Positions 11,657 to 23,983 of a stretch of DNA of 64,000 bases are shown piece after piece. A program made the translations under genes and the position numbers. This DNA comes from Apostichopus japonicus (taxonomy: Eukaryota > Echinodermata > Holothuroidea > Aspidochirotida > Stichopodidae). Below the pieces are notes generated by a model. It ran no database searches, was not told where the DNA came from, and saw only the letters and a program-made list of their open reading frames with translations. The stretch lies in contig NC_092577.1 in the NCBI RefSeq assembly GCF_037975245.1, forward strand, positions 36,264,898 to 36,328,897. The letters run 5' to 3'. Each line of letters opens with the position of its first letter. Positions within the stretch are counted from its first letter, which is position 1.

Positions 11657-11927
11657 CAGAAAGCTAGGATTGGTATCAAGCTTGCTGAGATACATTGTTT
11701 TCAACTTATTTTCATTCACCGGTGGGAATACCGTGTAATTATCCTTAGGTTTGTGAACGATCAGCTGAGGAGCATGCACAGGCCAATCAGATTCGAGAAG
11801 TTTGAACAAGTATAAATGAGCAAAGAATAAGAATGATCAGACATTGATTCGTGCTGTCGTTTAGCTGTTTTAACATTATGAATATTTGTGAATGCTGATC
11901 GTCGGAAGAAGTAAATATCAAACCTAC

Positions 11928-12048
11928 CTGTAATGCTATTATCGATGAGCGAGATTTTCCATTGCAGATACAGCCCGGATGTGAAAGCTGGAAATATGGC
12001 GTTGTCTGGTTCGAACCGTGTAATGGCAAATTCTTCGGCAGGTGGATT
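11928..12048 (-). CDS. Unrecognised putative exon, copy A
   Basis: On the minus strand, 121 bases open in phase 0 run from a tataag acceptor to an ACAG|GTAGGT donor in phase 1. The peptide contains ITRFEPDNAIFPAF and GLYLQWKISLIDN, which looks like globular beta-rich protein and not a random frame. The same exon with the same splice sites is in copy B (40,421-40,541) with three visible amino-acid changes and one silent change. I do not recognise the family, and the partner exons were not found. Confidence 0.35.
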
Positions 12049-12189
12049 CTTATATGAGGATGCTTATCTGTGGTGTGTTAAGTAGTTGCAGTGAATTCCA
12101 ATCAAATAGTCAATTTCCTTCGTAAACGCAACTTAAACTGCATGAATATTTATATGTTATTAGATATGTGAATAATTTGTTTACTGAAA

Positions 12190-12715
12190 CTGGTATACAT
12201 AACCTTATTAGGATACCATTGCTGCATTTGGGTCAGTCCTACAAATGCTATCAGCAAATCATATCCATTGTTTGTAGCCAGCAATAAAGCTCAGATTACC
12301 TAATATGTGCATAAAATATGTCGCCGCTCATCGTCACCAGCAGTTACTGTAGTGAGGTGAAGAGGTATGCATAACCTTATAAGGATACCTTTGCTGTATT
12401 TGGGTCCGTCCAACAAATGCTATCAGCATATCATATCTATTGTTTGTAGGCAGCAATAAAGTTCAGATTACCTAATATGTGCATAAAATATGTCGCCGCT
12501 CATCGTCACCAGCAGTTACTGTAGTGAGGTGAAGAGGTATACATAACCTTATAAGGATACCTTTGCTGCATTTGGGTCCGTCCTACAAATGCTATCAGCA
12601 TATCATATCTATTGTTTGTAGCCAGCAATAAAGTTCAGATTACCTAATATGTGCATAAAATATGTCGCCGTTCATCGTCACCACCAGTTACTGTAGTGAG
12701 GTGAAGTTTTGAATA
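12190..12715. repeat. 173-base tandem repeat, three units
   Basis: Units begin cataaccttat at about 12,196, 12,369 and 12,542 and end in gaggtgaag. Copy B has a single unit (about 40,690-44,380) interrupted by a 3.5-kb transposon. Confidence 0.9.
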
Positions 12716-15258
12716 TTCAGACTTTGGTACTACTTCTATATCCTCAAGGGGGTAACACTATTGACCAATTGCTGGACACCCTCTTCACCCTACATAATAG
12801 TATCGTACTGCAGTTAATGTAGTAACGGCATTGTAAACATGTAAATTACTCCGTCAGTTGACAGGTAGTGATGTGAACTGTATTACTACGCTGAATGGTA
12901 GGCACGCTAGCGTGGTGCATCCCAGCCATTCTGAGCGTGGGTTTCCAAATAAACGTACAAAGTAAAGTGAAAGTATCTTAACATAAGTTCAAAAGAAGGT
13001 ATTGCCTTTCGTTATGAAATAAGAATCAGGAAGTATCCACGAAATTTAGCGTTAGCTATCATTACGTAAAATTATTTCATCACATCATAATTATTTCACA
13101 TTGTATTAATTATCGGATCCTTAAATAAGTAAGTGACGAGTGTAAAGTATCATTTTATGCATGCTATTATATTAGGTGTATTAGGAGGGACATGAGAGAT
13201 GTTAAAAAGGGCGGTCGGTATACACAACGTAACAAATCCTTTGTTCTCTATAAACAACATGGCGGCCATTCAATGAACATCAACCCTTTTGGTTGGACCA
13301 CATGGTCCCATGTATAGATTATATGGCGATACTATATGATAGCTTTGAGGATTTATGGATTATGAAGCTTGTTTCCAATTTGATTTCTTTTATTGTATAG
13401 TTGCTTTATATGTTAACTACTTTGAAGAATATGTACTGTTCATTGTTTCATATATTATACTTTAAGTATAATTGTGTGGTTATTATGTCTAATCTATACA
13501 AAGTTTCTCCAGGTCAATTGATATTCTGGATCCGCCACTTAAATGATCTCGTTGGGTTGGTGAGTACTTCGGTGGTTATGTATCGCAAGTTGTTGAGAGT
13601 CGAGATCCCAAACGTTAACCACTGTGTATTACCTGGTCGAATGTAAACGACTCGAACACCTGGTTTAGTTGATTCCATGAATGCATGTTATCATTCCTGT
13701 TCCAAAAACTAAATATTACCAAATAACCTATGTTAAGTTCATTAAAATGTATTGTACCATTTCATAAGATATATAAGACTTCTATAGTAGTAAGCTATTA
13801 TATGCTCGACACTAATTTTTTCTTATTAAATTATAAGCTTTTACAGAGACAACAATTATTAGAAATGTTTATATTTAACGTCAACAATTCGAGACAAACA
13901 GTCAAAATTTGGATTTAGTACGGTAAGATTTCGACTTAAACGCCCAATTACCAGAGAAAATGTCGAGATTGTGAGGAGGGACCCCGAAGTAATTAGATGA
14001 CATGTCGACAATTCGAGTCGACACGTCGGAAATTCCAGCATGAAAATTGCAACATGAACTACTGTCATTTTACAATTGACGTCTATCACGCATATTCATA
14101 TACATTTAATGCTTAAAGAAAGTTCTAATGCAGAAACAAAACTACGACCCACAGCATTTGACTTCTTTTCATTTGCATAACAAAACTTGTCCTACAACGT
14201 CGAAGATACTACTGGTTTCAAGGAGTAATCAACATTTGCATAATGCTATCACATACTACCTGCTGTGACCGGCTGAGCGGAAGAATCGAGGGTTTAGCAA
14301 CCAACATATATGTACATTCCCTCAACTATACCAGGAGGAACAAGATTTATTGATAGGGTATTCAGCTGACATGTTCATTGTGTAATAGTTGCTTTGGCCA
14401 TATAAGTGTCTCAGTCTCTGCCACCGGTTCACCATTTGAATTCTCAGTCCCATCAGTTCTCATGTAGCAAAGACACAGTTACGTTATCATGCGGATAACG
14501 ACGTAAGCTGAAGAGTTGACCGTTGATTGTGTATCAGCAACTCAGATTGAAGTTAAGCTGGTATGATGTAACAGTTAACAATACAGTATATACACACATA
14601 TGACAATAAGAGTTACAATCTTCGGACACAGATATTATCAAGAGTCGCAGAATTCACATTAGCAAAATATTGTAGTTGTACATTAGAATCTACACCGAGA
14701 AGTCTCTCACAAGAACATGTCATGCATATTTATTCAAACGAAGGCTAATACGACCTTATCGACACATCTGATATATGACGAAACTCTAAATGTAGGTAGG
14801 TTAAAGGCATTGTGTATATGTTACATACATAATGAGAGCATGTGCTGCAATAATAGCATGCATGTTGCAATTTTAAGCTATAACGTCAAGAGTGCAAGAC
14901 ATTCTACGCTGATACAATTGGTCTCCAAATACAACATTGGTGTTTCCTTGTTCCACCTTGGTAATAATTAGCCGTTTCCGTTAAGGCTTTGTAGATTAAA
15001 ATTGCGATTTAAATTTTGGCTTCAATTTGATAAACGAACACTGCAGCAACAGTGACTATCAGTTCGGCTACATAACTAAAACACAGTAAACGAATTTAGG
15101 AGACACGCAATTATAATGATGTCTTTGTATACACTGCAAAGTTATATACCTACATCGGCTACTGGAAGTTGCTCCTTTTTTCTTTTCTTTTTTGTATGCC
15201 AACATGGATGTTGTTTTATAAAATATTGTACACTGGTACAACATTTCCTTACCCGACG
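12716..15258. other. Duplicated non-coding stretch, copy A
   Basis: It matches about 44,385-48,832 after removing the copy B insertions. No convincing gene was seen. Short open frames here (about 13,401-13,646, 13,859-14,089, 14,717-14,971) are not preserved as frames in copy B or lack splice context. Confidence 0.5.
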
Positions 15259-15867
15259 TCATCATTTTCCAAATGATCGGTTATGAAATAAGGAAGAGCA
15301 AACCTATGCTGAACTCATGGTACAGCTATGCTACTTTTTATTATTATTATAATTGTCATCTGTAATGAGGGTAGTCCTGCCCAGTGCAGCCAGAGGAGTC
15401 CTCTGGTGATTCAATGTCCGCGTATACTAAAACTCATAGCAACAGTTTGCCAAGTTTCGTGGAACTATATTGCCATGGGCCGTAGATACGGCTATAAGGT
15501 CGACCTCTATTAATTTTGTTCGCGATTGGAGCCTAGTCTGTTTGAGGTAGCATACGTATTTTTAAAGCCCTATTAGCTTACACACTAAATCCCAAAACTA
15601 ATGTGGTCTGTAAGTCTAGATAGAAGTTCGAACTAGCTACGCTGCCTATCACTGGATAGCTGACAAGTTGTAGTAGGAACATCACATTTCTTGCTATGAG
15701 AGCCCGACGTTTACGTCATTTGCAAACAGACCTCTTTACTCAGTAGTAAACAATTTTCGTACGCTGCTCGTGGCAGGCCTAAAGGGGTCTAAAATTGCCT
15801 CAATTTATCCAATTTGTGCACCACAAGTACTTGCATCCTGATTTTAAGCATGCTATCCAGAAGAAAA

Positions 15868-16101
15868 AAAAACAGATCCTGATTGATAACATATCAAAAA
15901 ATAAGGTTAACCTGCTGCTTTTGGCACTTTTTACTAAGAAAAACTCTCTGGCGGATTGATAAGACTCTAATTGGAGTATGCCACCTTAAACATATATGTC
16001 ATTTAAAGGGCAACAAACATGGCTCGTTTACAAAAGGCGGCTTGGTTGGAAATCATTCACTGAGATGCCGTCATCTCTCAAAAAACAGATCCTGATTGAT
16101 A
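15868..16101. repeat. 21-base direct repeat bracketing a 190-base insert
   Basis: aaaaaacagatcctgattga occurs at about 15,868 and again at about 16,080, next to the 3' end of the LINE at 16,100. It reads like a target-site duplication around 15,889-16,079, or two successive insertions at one site. Confidence 0.55.
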
Positions 16102-17850
16102 TTTCGATTTCGATTTATTTATTTTAAACCAGTATAAATATAAAATATTTATAAAAAGGCGTACATCAAAAACAGTTCTTGTTAAGATTAAACAAATGAT
16201 ATGGTAAATGGTAAGTGAAAGAAATAAGATTGTTAAATGGTTTAAACATAAAATGATGAAACAGTCATTACTGAAACTATAATAAAGGTTCTAAACTATC
16301 AAATTGTATAAACATTGCTGCAGGGTATATGAACGAATTTCTATACAGTTGAATTCTATATTTGGGCAAGATATTTGGATTTCTGAGGGTTCTGATTGAC
16401 TTCACTAGATGACTCATGAGTGGGACATGCAGTGGGTGTTTTTCGTCATTCCTGATTTTTTCTGTCATTCTGACGAAGTCATTCCTAGGAGCTCCATTTA
16501 ATTCCTCTCTTAATGATTGATAGTCGATATGCAGTATTTATGATGCATACTTACGGAATTTTATCAGTCTGGATTTATCTTTAGCGGAAATGAAGTGATA
16601 CCAGACAGGTACAGCATATATAATGTGTGGCAAGATGAAAGAACGGAAAACACTCTCCTTTGCACCTTCATTGAAGAAAGATACTACGTAAGCCAAGCTG
16701 GACAGCATGTAATACACTTGACTCAATGCCTTCGATATATGACAACTGAATGTCAGTTTATCATCTATGCATACCCCTAAGTAGTCACTCTTTGACGTTC
16801 GCTCTACCTTCGACCCATGTATTTCAACCCTACTTGATCCTGCCGATAAGAGACCTTCGTGCTTTATGCTAGCGTTAGCAAAGCACATTTCCTTGGACTT
16901 TGCTGGATTGAGCAGTAGATTCTTCCGATCACAGGTTGAGACTATATCATTCACTGAACTCTGATAATTTGACTGATCATTGGCAAACGAACTCTTCGAT
17001 ATTCCACAGAATACTGCGGTGTCGTCAGCATATTTCGTGACTGAGAGATGGTCATTAGATCCTATCTCATCTGTGTGTATAAAGTGAACAATATAGCAGA
17101 CAATGGGCCTCCCTGAGGCACACCAACTCTGATATCAGACCTGTTCGATAGTCCTTTCTCCAACTTAACTTGGCGTGACCACCCTGTTAGGAAATGAGCT
17201 AGCCAGTGTAGAAGCCATGTTTTAGGAATAAATTCAGTAAGGTCTTTAATCAACTGATTGGGTAAGACTGTATTGAAAGCACTCGAGAAGTCTAAAAAAA
17301 GCACTTTCGATATAGTGGTTTCCTTGCTATTGATGTGCGTTACAATTTCATGTACAAGCAAGAGCACATCATCAACACAGGAGACACCCTTTCTGTAAGC
17401 AAACTGACATTTATCCCCATACTGATCGATACTACACATTAGGTGTGGAAGTAGAAGCTTCTGCATACTATTGAATGCAATAATGGATAAATCTATAGGT
17501 CTGAAATCATTTACATGCTTTGGGCTTTTAACTTTCGGGACAGGGGCTGTTAACGCCATTTTCCAAAGATCTGGTATTTTGCTATTATCAATGCTCTCTT
17601 GGAAAATTATGGTATATATAGGAGCTAGGTCACATGAGAAATATTTGAAAACCCACCAAGGGATATTATCAGATCCACATGCTACACTGTTTTTTACCTT
17701 CTGAAATTGACGGGTTACTTTTTGAACATCTAATTTGGGAGCGTTATCGTCCAATGCAGGTAAGTGTAATGGTATGTCTCTACTTACAGAGTCATTGAAA
17801 CGTCCAAAATGTTCAACCAAATCCTCCCAAATTCCTTATCAACCTGCAAC
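16100..17850 (-). pseudogene. 5'-truncated LINE, CR1/Jockey-group reverse transcriptase (copy 1)
   Basis: Three minus-strand frame segments (17,820-17,062; then to 16,538; then 16,468-16,277) together cover most of a non-LTR reverse transcriptase. Visible landmarks are LFLDFSSAFNT (motif A), GVPQGGPLSAILF (motif B) and, in the next frame near 17,010-17,040, YADDTAV (motif C, catalytic Asp pair intact). The C-terminal part reads VPVWYHFIS. The element is broken by one frameshift near 17,078 and a stop near 16,538, and the 5' part including any endonuclease is missing. The 3' end carries an (AAATCG)-like short repeat, typical of this kind of LINE. Copy 2 is at 49,880-53,235. Confidence 0.9.
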
Positions 17851-17879
17851 TTATAGCGTGTAAATCACGACAATATATT

Positions 17880-18680
17880 TGAAGTAAAAGTTCAGTCAGT
17901 CATTAACTCAAGAAAACTGCAAATATCATAGTGATTGTTTTTCAGATTTGTAACGGCGAAGTATTTAAGTAAGTAAGGTATTCTGAATACAATGTTCATG
18001 ACTTGCACGGTTTGAAATATCAATTTGTTCTTGAATAAAAGAAAAATCAAGAGGAATATTGTTAATATAAGCTTCCAATTGTATTTCATAAATTGTGTAT
18101 TCCATTTTATACTGAATCGTACTAACATGATACACTTTGAGTTATATCATTTATTCCATAGTTATGAGATATTAACGTTATTCTAAATGATTCCTTATGT
18201 AATTTTGTTCCTGTCGAATATGTACCAAGAGCAAACGAAGCATTAATAATATTGCTGGTTTACACCTGAAGGTCTTTGACCAGAATAAGAAAGTTAATAA
18301 TAATCAGCAGTTATTTTTACGACGCTTAAGCGACCACAAATGTGGGAGAAGCCCGCAAGGGCTTATGGATTACAACTTACACGTCGGGTGGCTTCCAATT
18401 CAACATTTAACTCAAATTTTGGAATCTTTGGAAAGTTAGGTCACAAAGTATAACTTTACATGATTTAAATTAAACTTACCATTGCAATTGACAAGAATAT
18501 ATTGTAATGAAAATTCAAGTAGTTATTATCTCAAGCAAACTGCATATCATAGAGCAAACAATCTGTTTTCGCCTGGAATATCATATAACACTGTAAATGA
18601 ATACAAAGCAGCTTCAGATTTCAAATATTGCTTGTTTATACCTGAAGGTCTTTAACCAGAATGAGGAACTTTCATCACAA
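17880..18680. repeat. Old direct duplication, about 370-630 bases apart
   Basis: The phrase ttacacctgaaggtctttgacc at about 18,260 recurs diverged at about 18,635, and ctcaagaaaactgcaaatatcat at about 17,907 recurs near 18,530. These are two diverged copies of one sequence with the SINE scrap between them. Confidence 0.5.
18300..18440 (-). mobile_element. SINE 3' fragment
   Basis: Closely matches the body and tail of the SINE at 7,965-8,283 (cagcagttatttttacgacg ... cttccaattcaac). The tRNA-like head is missing. Confidence 0.85.
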
Positions 18681-19191
18681 AATCGTGGGAACTTAGTCAT
18701 TTCTGAATTGCCAGGGTCTTGTGCAAATATACAGCTCAGTTTATGATCACATTTTTAAGCAATTCAATGATCATGGTATTTGCCACTGTGGTAAAGTTTG
18801 AGCCCTCGATGAGAGCCGTTGGCATTGTTTGTTAGGCCGGATTAAACAGACGGTGAAATGGGCATCCCTGGGCATGATCTGCGAAGGTGACACGGAACCT
18901 TTGTTCGGACTGTACACACTCATGTAAGCAAATTGAAGCTCTCAAAAGTGAACGATGACGTAAGCCGTCATAGTAGGGATCGGTTTGTATATGTTAATAA
19001 TGCAAAGCAAATTGCAGGTTTATTTAGGTCTTTAGTGTGTTACAACTTACCAATGTTATAAAAGGAATGCAATGCATCCAAAAATATCTTACTTGCAATA
19101 ATACTGACCCAGACATTTTGTGTAGTGTACAGTGGATACAAAAAAATACTGATTGCATTATTCAGACATGTTTTCATATGTAATATACCTT
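18681..19191. other. No recognisable gene
   Basis: A locally GC-richer patch at about 18,800-18,980 stands out, but no feature could be named. Confidence 0.45.
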
Positions 19192-19690
19192 TCATCTGAA
19201 AAAATATAACTGAAATACGTCACAAGTTTTTTCAGAATATGTTGATACTTCAAGTAAGACCATAATCCTAAACTGAATTATAACAAAAGTTAATAATTGA
19301 GAGATATTGTAAAATATTCCCTGAAACGCTTTAATTTTACGAGTTAAGGAGGTTATTATGATGGTTATTTCCCTTAGATATCTGTATGTTTGTTCCTTTG
19401 CTAATGAAGTGTTGCACTTTTTGATGGAGATATGATAGACAGCCCTGTTTACATCCACAGCATGGTTCATCACCTTACACCTCACGTAACAGAGCAAGAT
19501 GTAAAGAGGTGATTGTATAGCTACAGGAACGTCTTGAACCATTGTGCTACTGTCTCGAAGTCTTCTATGTTGTACTTCTTGCTCTGAGGCTCTAGTTCAA
19601 GTGGGAACATGTACATCTGATGGTAGCTGTCTGTTGCCTGATTAATATTTACAAGTTGCACTTGATATGCACCTTATTACCATAGTTAGG
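19192..19690 (-). pseudogene. Unrecognised coding remnant in two frames
   Basis: Minus-strand frame 1 (about 19,690-19,520) reads QLVNINQATDSYHQ, then LELEPQSKKYNIEDFETV, ending in a stop. An overlapping frame continues from about 19,542 with VAIQSPLYILLCYVRCKV for about 116 codons. Composition and the immediate handover between frames suggest one protein broken by a frameshift. I do not recognise it. Confidence 0.3.
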
Positions 19691-20476
19691 CATAAATGTA
19701 ATAATGGTCTATCCGAAAGCAAAATTTATTTTTATGGCAAACGAATGCATTTTCTTCGCATATATCATTTCATGTGGATGGAATTGGTGTTATTATATTT
19801 TCACTGAAGCTTATTGATTCAAACCTAATATGGGGACACATTAGTACCGATATTCGTCAAAGTTGATTGGGTCCTAGAGTATACTTTTGGTGCATCGCCA
19901 TAGTTTACTCTTTTCAGAACCTTCGAACTTCAAGAGTATTCGAACTTGATGGGCATCCTGTCCATCAAGGGTAATGACATCTTCCAGTAAAACGTTTGGC
20001 ATATCTTAAACTTCAAAATGTAGGACGGTTGACCTGAGAACAAGGACGATACGCACGACTTCTGTTCACCGTCATGTTATTAGATTGTAGTTTACAACGC
20101 TACAAAGGATCGTGATGAGTGTAATTGATAGTTTTATACATAACGAAACATATTAACAAATGTTCTTCAAAATATTTGTAAATGCCACCAATACAGAATT
20201 CTTAGTACAATTGGCTAGTAGTAGTTTATGTGAACAGAAAGGCTTAACAAACACTTACAGAAACAGTAGGGCCAGTTTCCACAAATTAAAGACCTGCAAA
20301 ATGCTGATGAAGTAATATAATTAATAAATATAATGAATATGTTCGTTGCGCTCTGACTTTGGTTATTGTTCTTGAACTGGAAGTCTTTCAATTATGTTCA
20401 CAACTATAACTCAATTTTGAGGCTATGCGATGGGCGGTCATATTATATATTTTCCCTCTCATATGAAACGATCTAG
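19691..20476. other. No recognisable gene
   Basis: AT-rich. A pyrimidine-rich tract (ttttccctctc) ends at tctag immediately before the exon at 20,477. Confidence 0.45.
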
Positions 20477-20528
20477 ATGGACGAAGAGATAAAAGATAGC
20501 TCTTCCGAAGATAGATCAGAATCTTCAG
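20477..20528 (+). CDS. Orphan 52-base VLIG-type first exon on the plus strand
   Basis: ATG GAC GAA GAG ... TCT TCA G, then a GTAACT donor: 17 codons plus one base (phase 1), encoding MDEEIKDSSSEDRSESS. Length (52 bases), end phase, an AG immediately before the ATG, and a Ser/Glu-rich peptide all match the 52-base exon of the VLIG gene at 30,853-30,904. No VLIG giant exon follows on the plus strand within the window, so it is orphaned, belongs to a different gene, or is a coincidence of a short acidic frame. Confidence 0.4.
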
Positions 20529-20893
20529 GTAACTTCTTTTAAAGCTCGACATTATAACCTTGTAGTTTAGTGGTTATTTGTTTTGGGTGAGGAATAGGGA
20601 TCATTCGAAGAGTTATGTGTCTCATTAGTAAATGCAGTATTGTAGATGCCTATGTCGTGATTTTCGTTGGCTTTTGTTTATTGTTATGGTAACGTTATGT
20701 GATAAAAGGTGCTCCTAGGGACCTTCACAACCTAATGTCAAGTAATTCTTAATGGAATCTTCACGTGACACGCCCTCTGGACGTTTATACATATCTATGC
20801 TAATTATTACAAGTATGTACTGAGTAAACATGCTGAAAAATTGCATGTTTCGTCTGATGGGAATGAGGAACAATTAAAATTCAACACACGTAT

Positions 20894-21547
20894 TGTCATC
20901 GTTGCCGATGTGTGCTATTTGCTTAGCGTGACCAAATGGAAATTTCCGCTTGGTCGAGGTCGGGCAGAGGTCAATACTGCCCATTTACTAGTTGCCTTTC
21001 ATATCAACCTCGATTTGCATACTTATGTAATCGATGCACAATTACGTAATCGATGTATACTTGCGCATTTTGAGGTGCACATGCTTCATTCCTCTCCTGG
21101 CTCAGAGAGGCGTCGCATGTGTTCCTGTAGCACTGTTCCTTAGTATAAAGCCGCCGTTAACCCCAGAAAGCCGCCGTTAATCCCTGTAAACCCCTGTACA
21201 CCGCAGTTTGTCGTGCTGTTGGTTTTGCCCGGTAACGATTGTAAGTTAATTATCAAGAATGTAATTGTCGCCAATCTTTCTCTATGTCTTGTTTCATGTT
21301 ACCAAATGTTATTTGTTATACTTCTTCCTTTTCGTGCATTGTTTTATAAGAAGAAATATAATGCATTATTATGTTATTATTGATTTGTTCAATTCATGTG
21401 TTTATTTCACCAATGTTTGTATATTGATGTATTGATATCTTTACTTTCTAGTTTTCACCGTGGTCTTGTTCAAACCACGCGTGTGAATAAATGGGCTAAA
21501 ACATACAACCACCTTGTTCAGCTTCATTGAGCGTCGTCTCGGTGACA
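20894..21547 (+). mobile_element. Solo LTR, 654 bases
   Basis: Starts TGTCATCG and ends CGGTGACA (near-perfect 8-base inverted ends), flanked on both sides by cgtat, a 5-base target duplication. A TATA-like tagtataaag lies at about 21,141 and an AATAAA polyadenylation signal at about 21,487, giving a plausible U3-R-U5 order on the plus strand. No internal retroelement sequence or second LTR is present, so internal recombination has left one LTR. The superfamily cannot be told from an LTR alone. Confidence 0.85.
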
Positions 21548-21555
21548 CGTATCTC

Positions 21556-21684
<129 letters not shown>

Positions 21685-21699
21685 GGGGGCTTTTGTCTA

Positions 21700-23983
21700 A
21701 TTCTTCCCCGGCTAAATGTTAAAACAAAAATGACGATTACATGTGACCGACATGGCCTCAGCCCCCACCCACCACACCACTGGGACCCCCACTGTGAGCG
21801 TCACTGAACTGAATTCGTTCAAACCTATATATATAATTCATCCTGCAATCGCTGTTGAACCTCCTGACACCACTTGCCAGTCCTGTTGTTTACTTTTAGC
21901 AGCTGTTCACAGTGTCGTATGTAGAAGATCAACACAAAACATACTTTAGGTACTGTATTGTGTACTGCGTAAAAAATAACACCAAACAACAATTTCTCCT
22001 CCATATCAGAACAACCAAGCTTTATTAAAGTATAGCGAAATGGAAAAGGGTTGTTTAAGTCAAGACTAAGCACCACCGTAGTAATATAGTTAAATATTTC
22101 GAGACAAGGGTGATAGGCAATCAATTTCTTAAGGTTGAATAAATTATATTGACGGTGGTTACAATGGTTTCTAATTACATTTTAAAATAATAAATTGTAA
22201 AGGATAAACTGTCAAGATTTGCTTACGTGACATAATTTACATATTAAAAAGTGAATTCAATCATAAATTATATCACTATTATAACATTACATTCAACTTC
22301 AAATAGCTCTTTAGAATGCTGTCAGCAAATTGTAGATTGTTGTCAGTTGAGAATATTCAAACAATAATACTTCCATGATTGCAAAACAACTTATTAACTG
22401 TTTCTTAATTTTATGTGCATGATTAAGGTAAATCGTTTTCAAATTTACAAATTAAAACTTAAACCGCTTCAGTGTAAAATTTTAAATATTGATTAATAAT
22501 AACTAATTATTTAATGGATATTTTCGAATGAAAGTAAACGTTTTTCTTAAACGAAATTAATATACATGGTTCTACAATTTTTTTTTTACTTAAGCTATAG
22601 TTTTCAGGATGCTTAGAGTTCTTGTCTTTAACAAAATCCAAGTTTACCATCGATCAATAAAAGTGGTATACAGATAATTTCGTAAGGTTGAATAAAGGTA
22701 AATTAACTGTAGTTACTAACTATACTTTCTTATACATGAAGATATAATAATATGTACTGAAAAACATTCAAGTCTAGCTAATAAAGCTACGTAATGTCAA
22801 TCATGTGTTAGCACATTATTATAATATTATATTCTATTGTAGATTGTCCCAGTTTAGAATATACAACTAATTAGAAAAAACATTAAAATGTTTTTGTTTT
22901 TTCTTCGAATTAAACAACACAAAAAATGATAATATTCTGTTTTATTTTAAGTAATATACAATGCCTGTTTTACATACTAAAACATTTATTAAAGTTTCTA
23001 CCTCAACTACGAAAAGAAATACTTTCACCGTTATATGCGTTTAAATTTTCAAAATTAAAAGCAGGACTAATATCTTACATGATGAAGGTATTATTTTCAA
23101 TATTAAAATTTTTCTTTTCTTAAAAATTTTCACAGTTACAATTTTCTTCGATGTTGAAAAAGAAAAGTTTGTTTCTTATATCGATGTGTGTTAATTTGTA
23201 ACTATTGTTTAATGAAACAAAGTTAACTTTTTGTAACGAACGTACATGCCACTGAAAGAAATTTATACGTTAAATATTGTTTCCAATGATTTGTCTCTTA
23301 AAAGAAACATTAACAGTTAGTTTCAGTTATCAAAATGGTTTGGAAATATAAGCTATATCAGCTCATAGATTTTAAAGTGTCAAAATGCTTAAAAACTTAT
23401 AAAGTTGACTCCTGAAGTTTACTTTCAGGAAAAAAAAAGTCTAAGAGAAAATTCCACGCGATTTCGAACAAGATCCATTGAATATGTGTTCATATGAAAC
23501 TTTACATGTATGCATTTACAATATATCATATTTTAGCGAAACAATTTGTCTTTTTAAATAGCCACAATATAAATATTAGTTGGGATGTGCCAATTACAGA
23601 TTGTTGTTTTCATCAGATTGACACAAGGATCATAAACTTTCAATAATAATTTTGAAATTAAAGATGAAAGTATTATAATAAATTTGTTACAAAATCGAAA
23701 CTAGCATTGAAGAGTTAAACTGGACAATGATTCAAGTCCACAGTGATGGTAAACTTATGTGACCAACTATCTCCTATTTTTTCCTTTTTTCACATTTTCT
23801 CCCTTCAAATTTGGAATATAATTCAACTAGAGCTTGAACGGTTACCGTAAACGATACTTTACTGAATGATATATCAGATCTGTAAAAAATGTATACTGCG
23901 CGTGGTGTTATTTGCGATGACAGCATCTGTTGTATCTTAAATATACGTGTACCGTCTTGAACAATAACCTATGCTGCTGCTGC
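21700..23983. other. No gene; 3' flank of VLIG gene
   Basis: Very AT-rich. About 22,130-23,400 has scattered diverged direct similarities (for example gtaaggttgaataaa near 22,120 and 22,682). No coding signal, and no unambiguous polyadenylation site for the minus-strand gene was picked out. Confidence 0.5.

Larger units (their letters stand above)
1..15258 (+). repeat. Segmental duplication, copy A (left end off window)
   Basis: This stretch matches 30,880-48,832 in the same orientation with only scattered substitutions by eye. Base 1 aligns with 30,880, and homology fades at about 15,258 (copy B about 48,832), just after a shared stretch ending ttccttaccc. Because base 1 is already inside the match, copy A continues off the left edge. 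Copy A differs from copy B by indels: fewer units in the ~555-base exon array, extra blocks at about 5,105-5,430 and 5,564-10,770, a MITE at 11,344-11,656, and three rather than one unit of a 173-base repeat. Confidence 0.93.
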
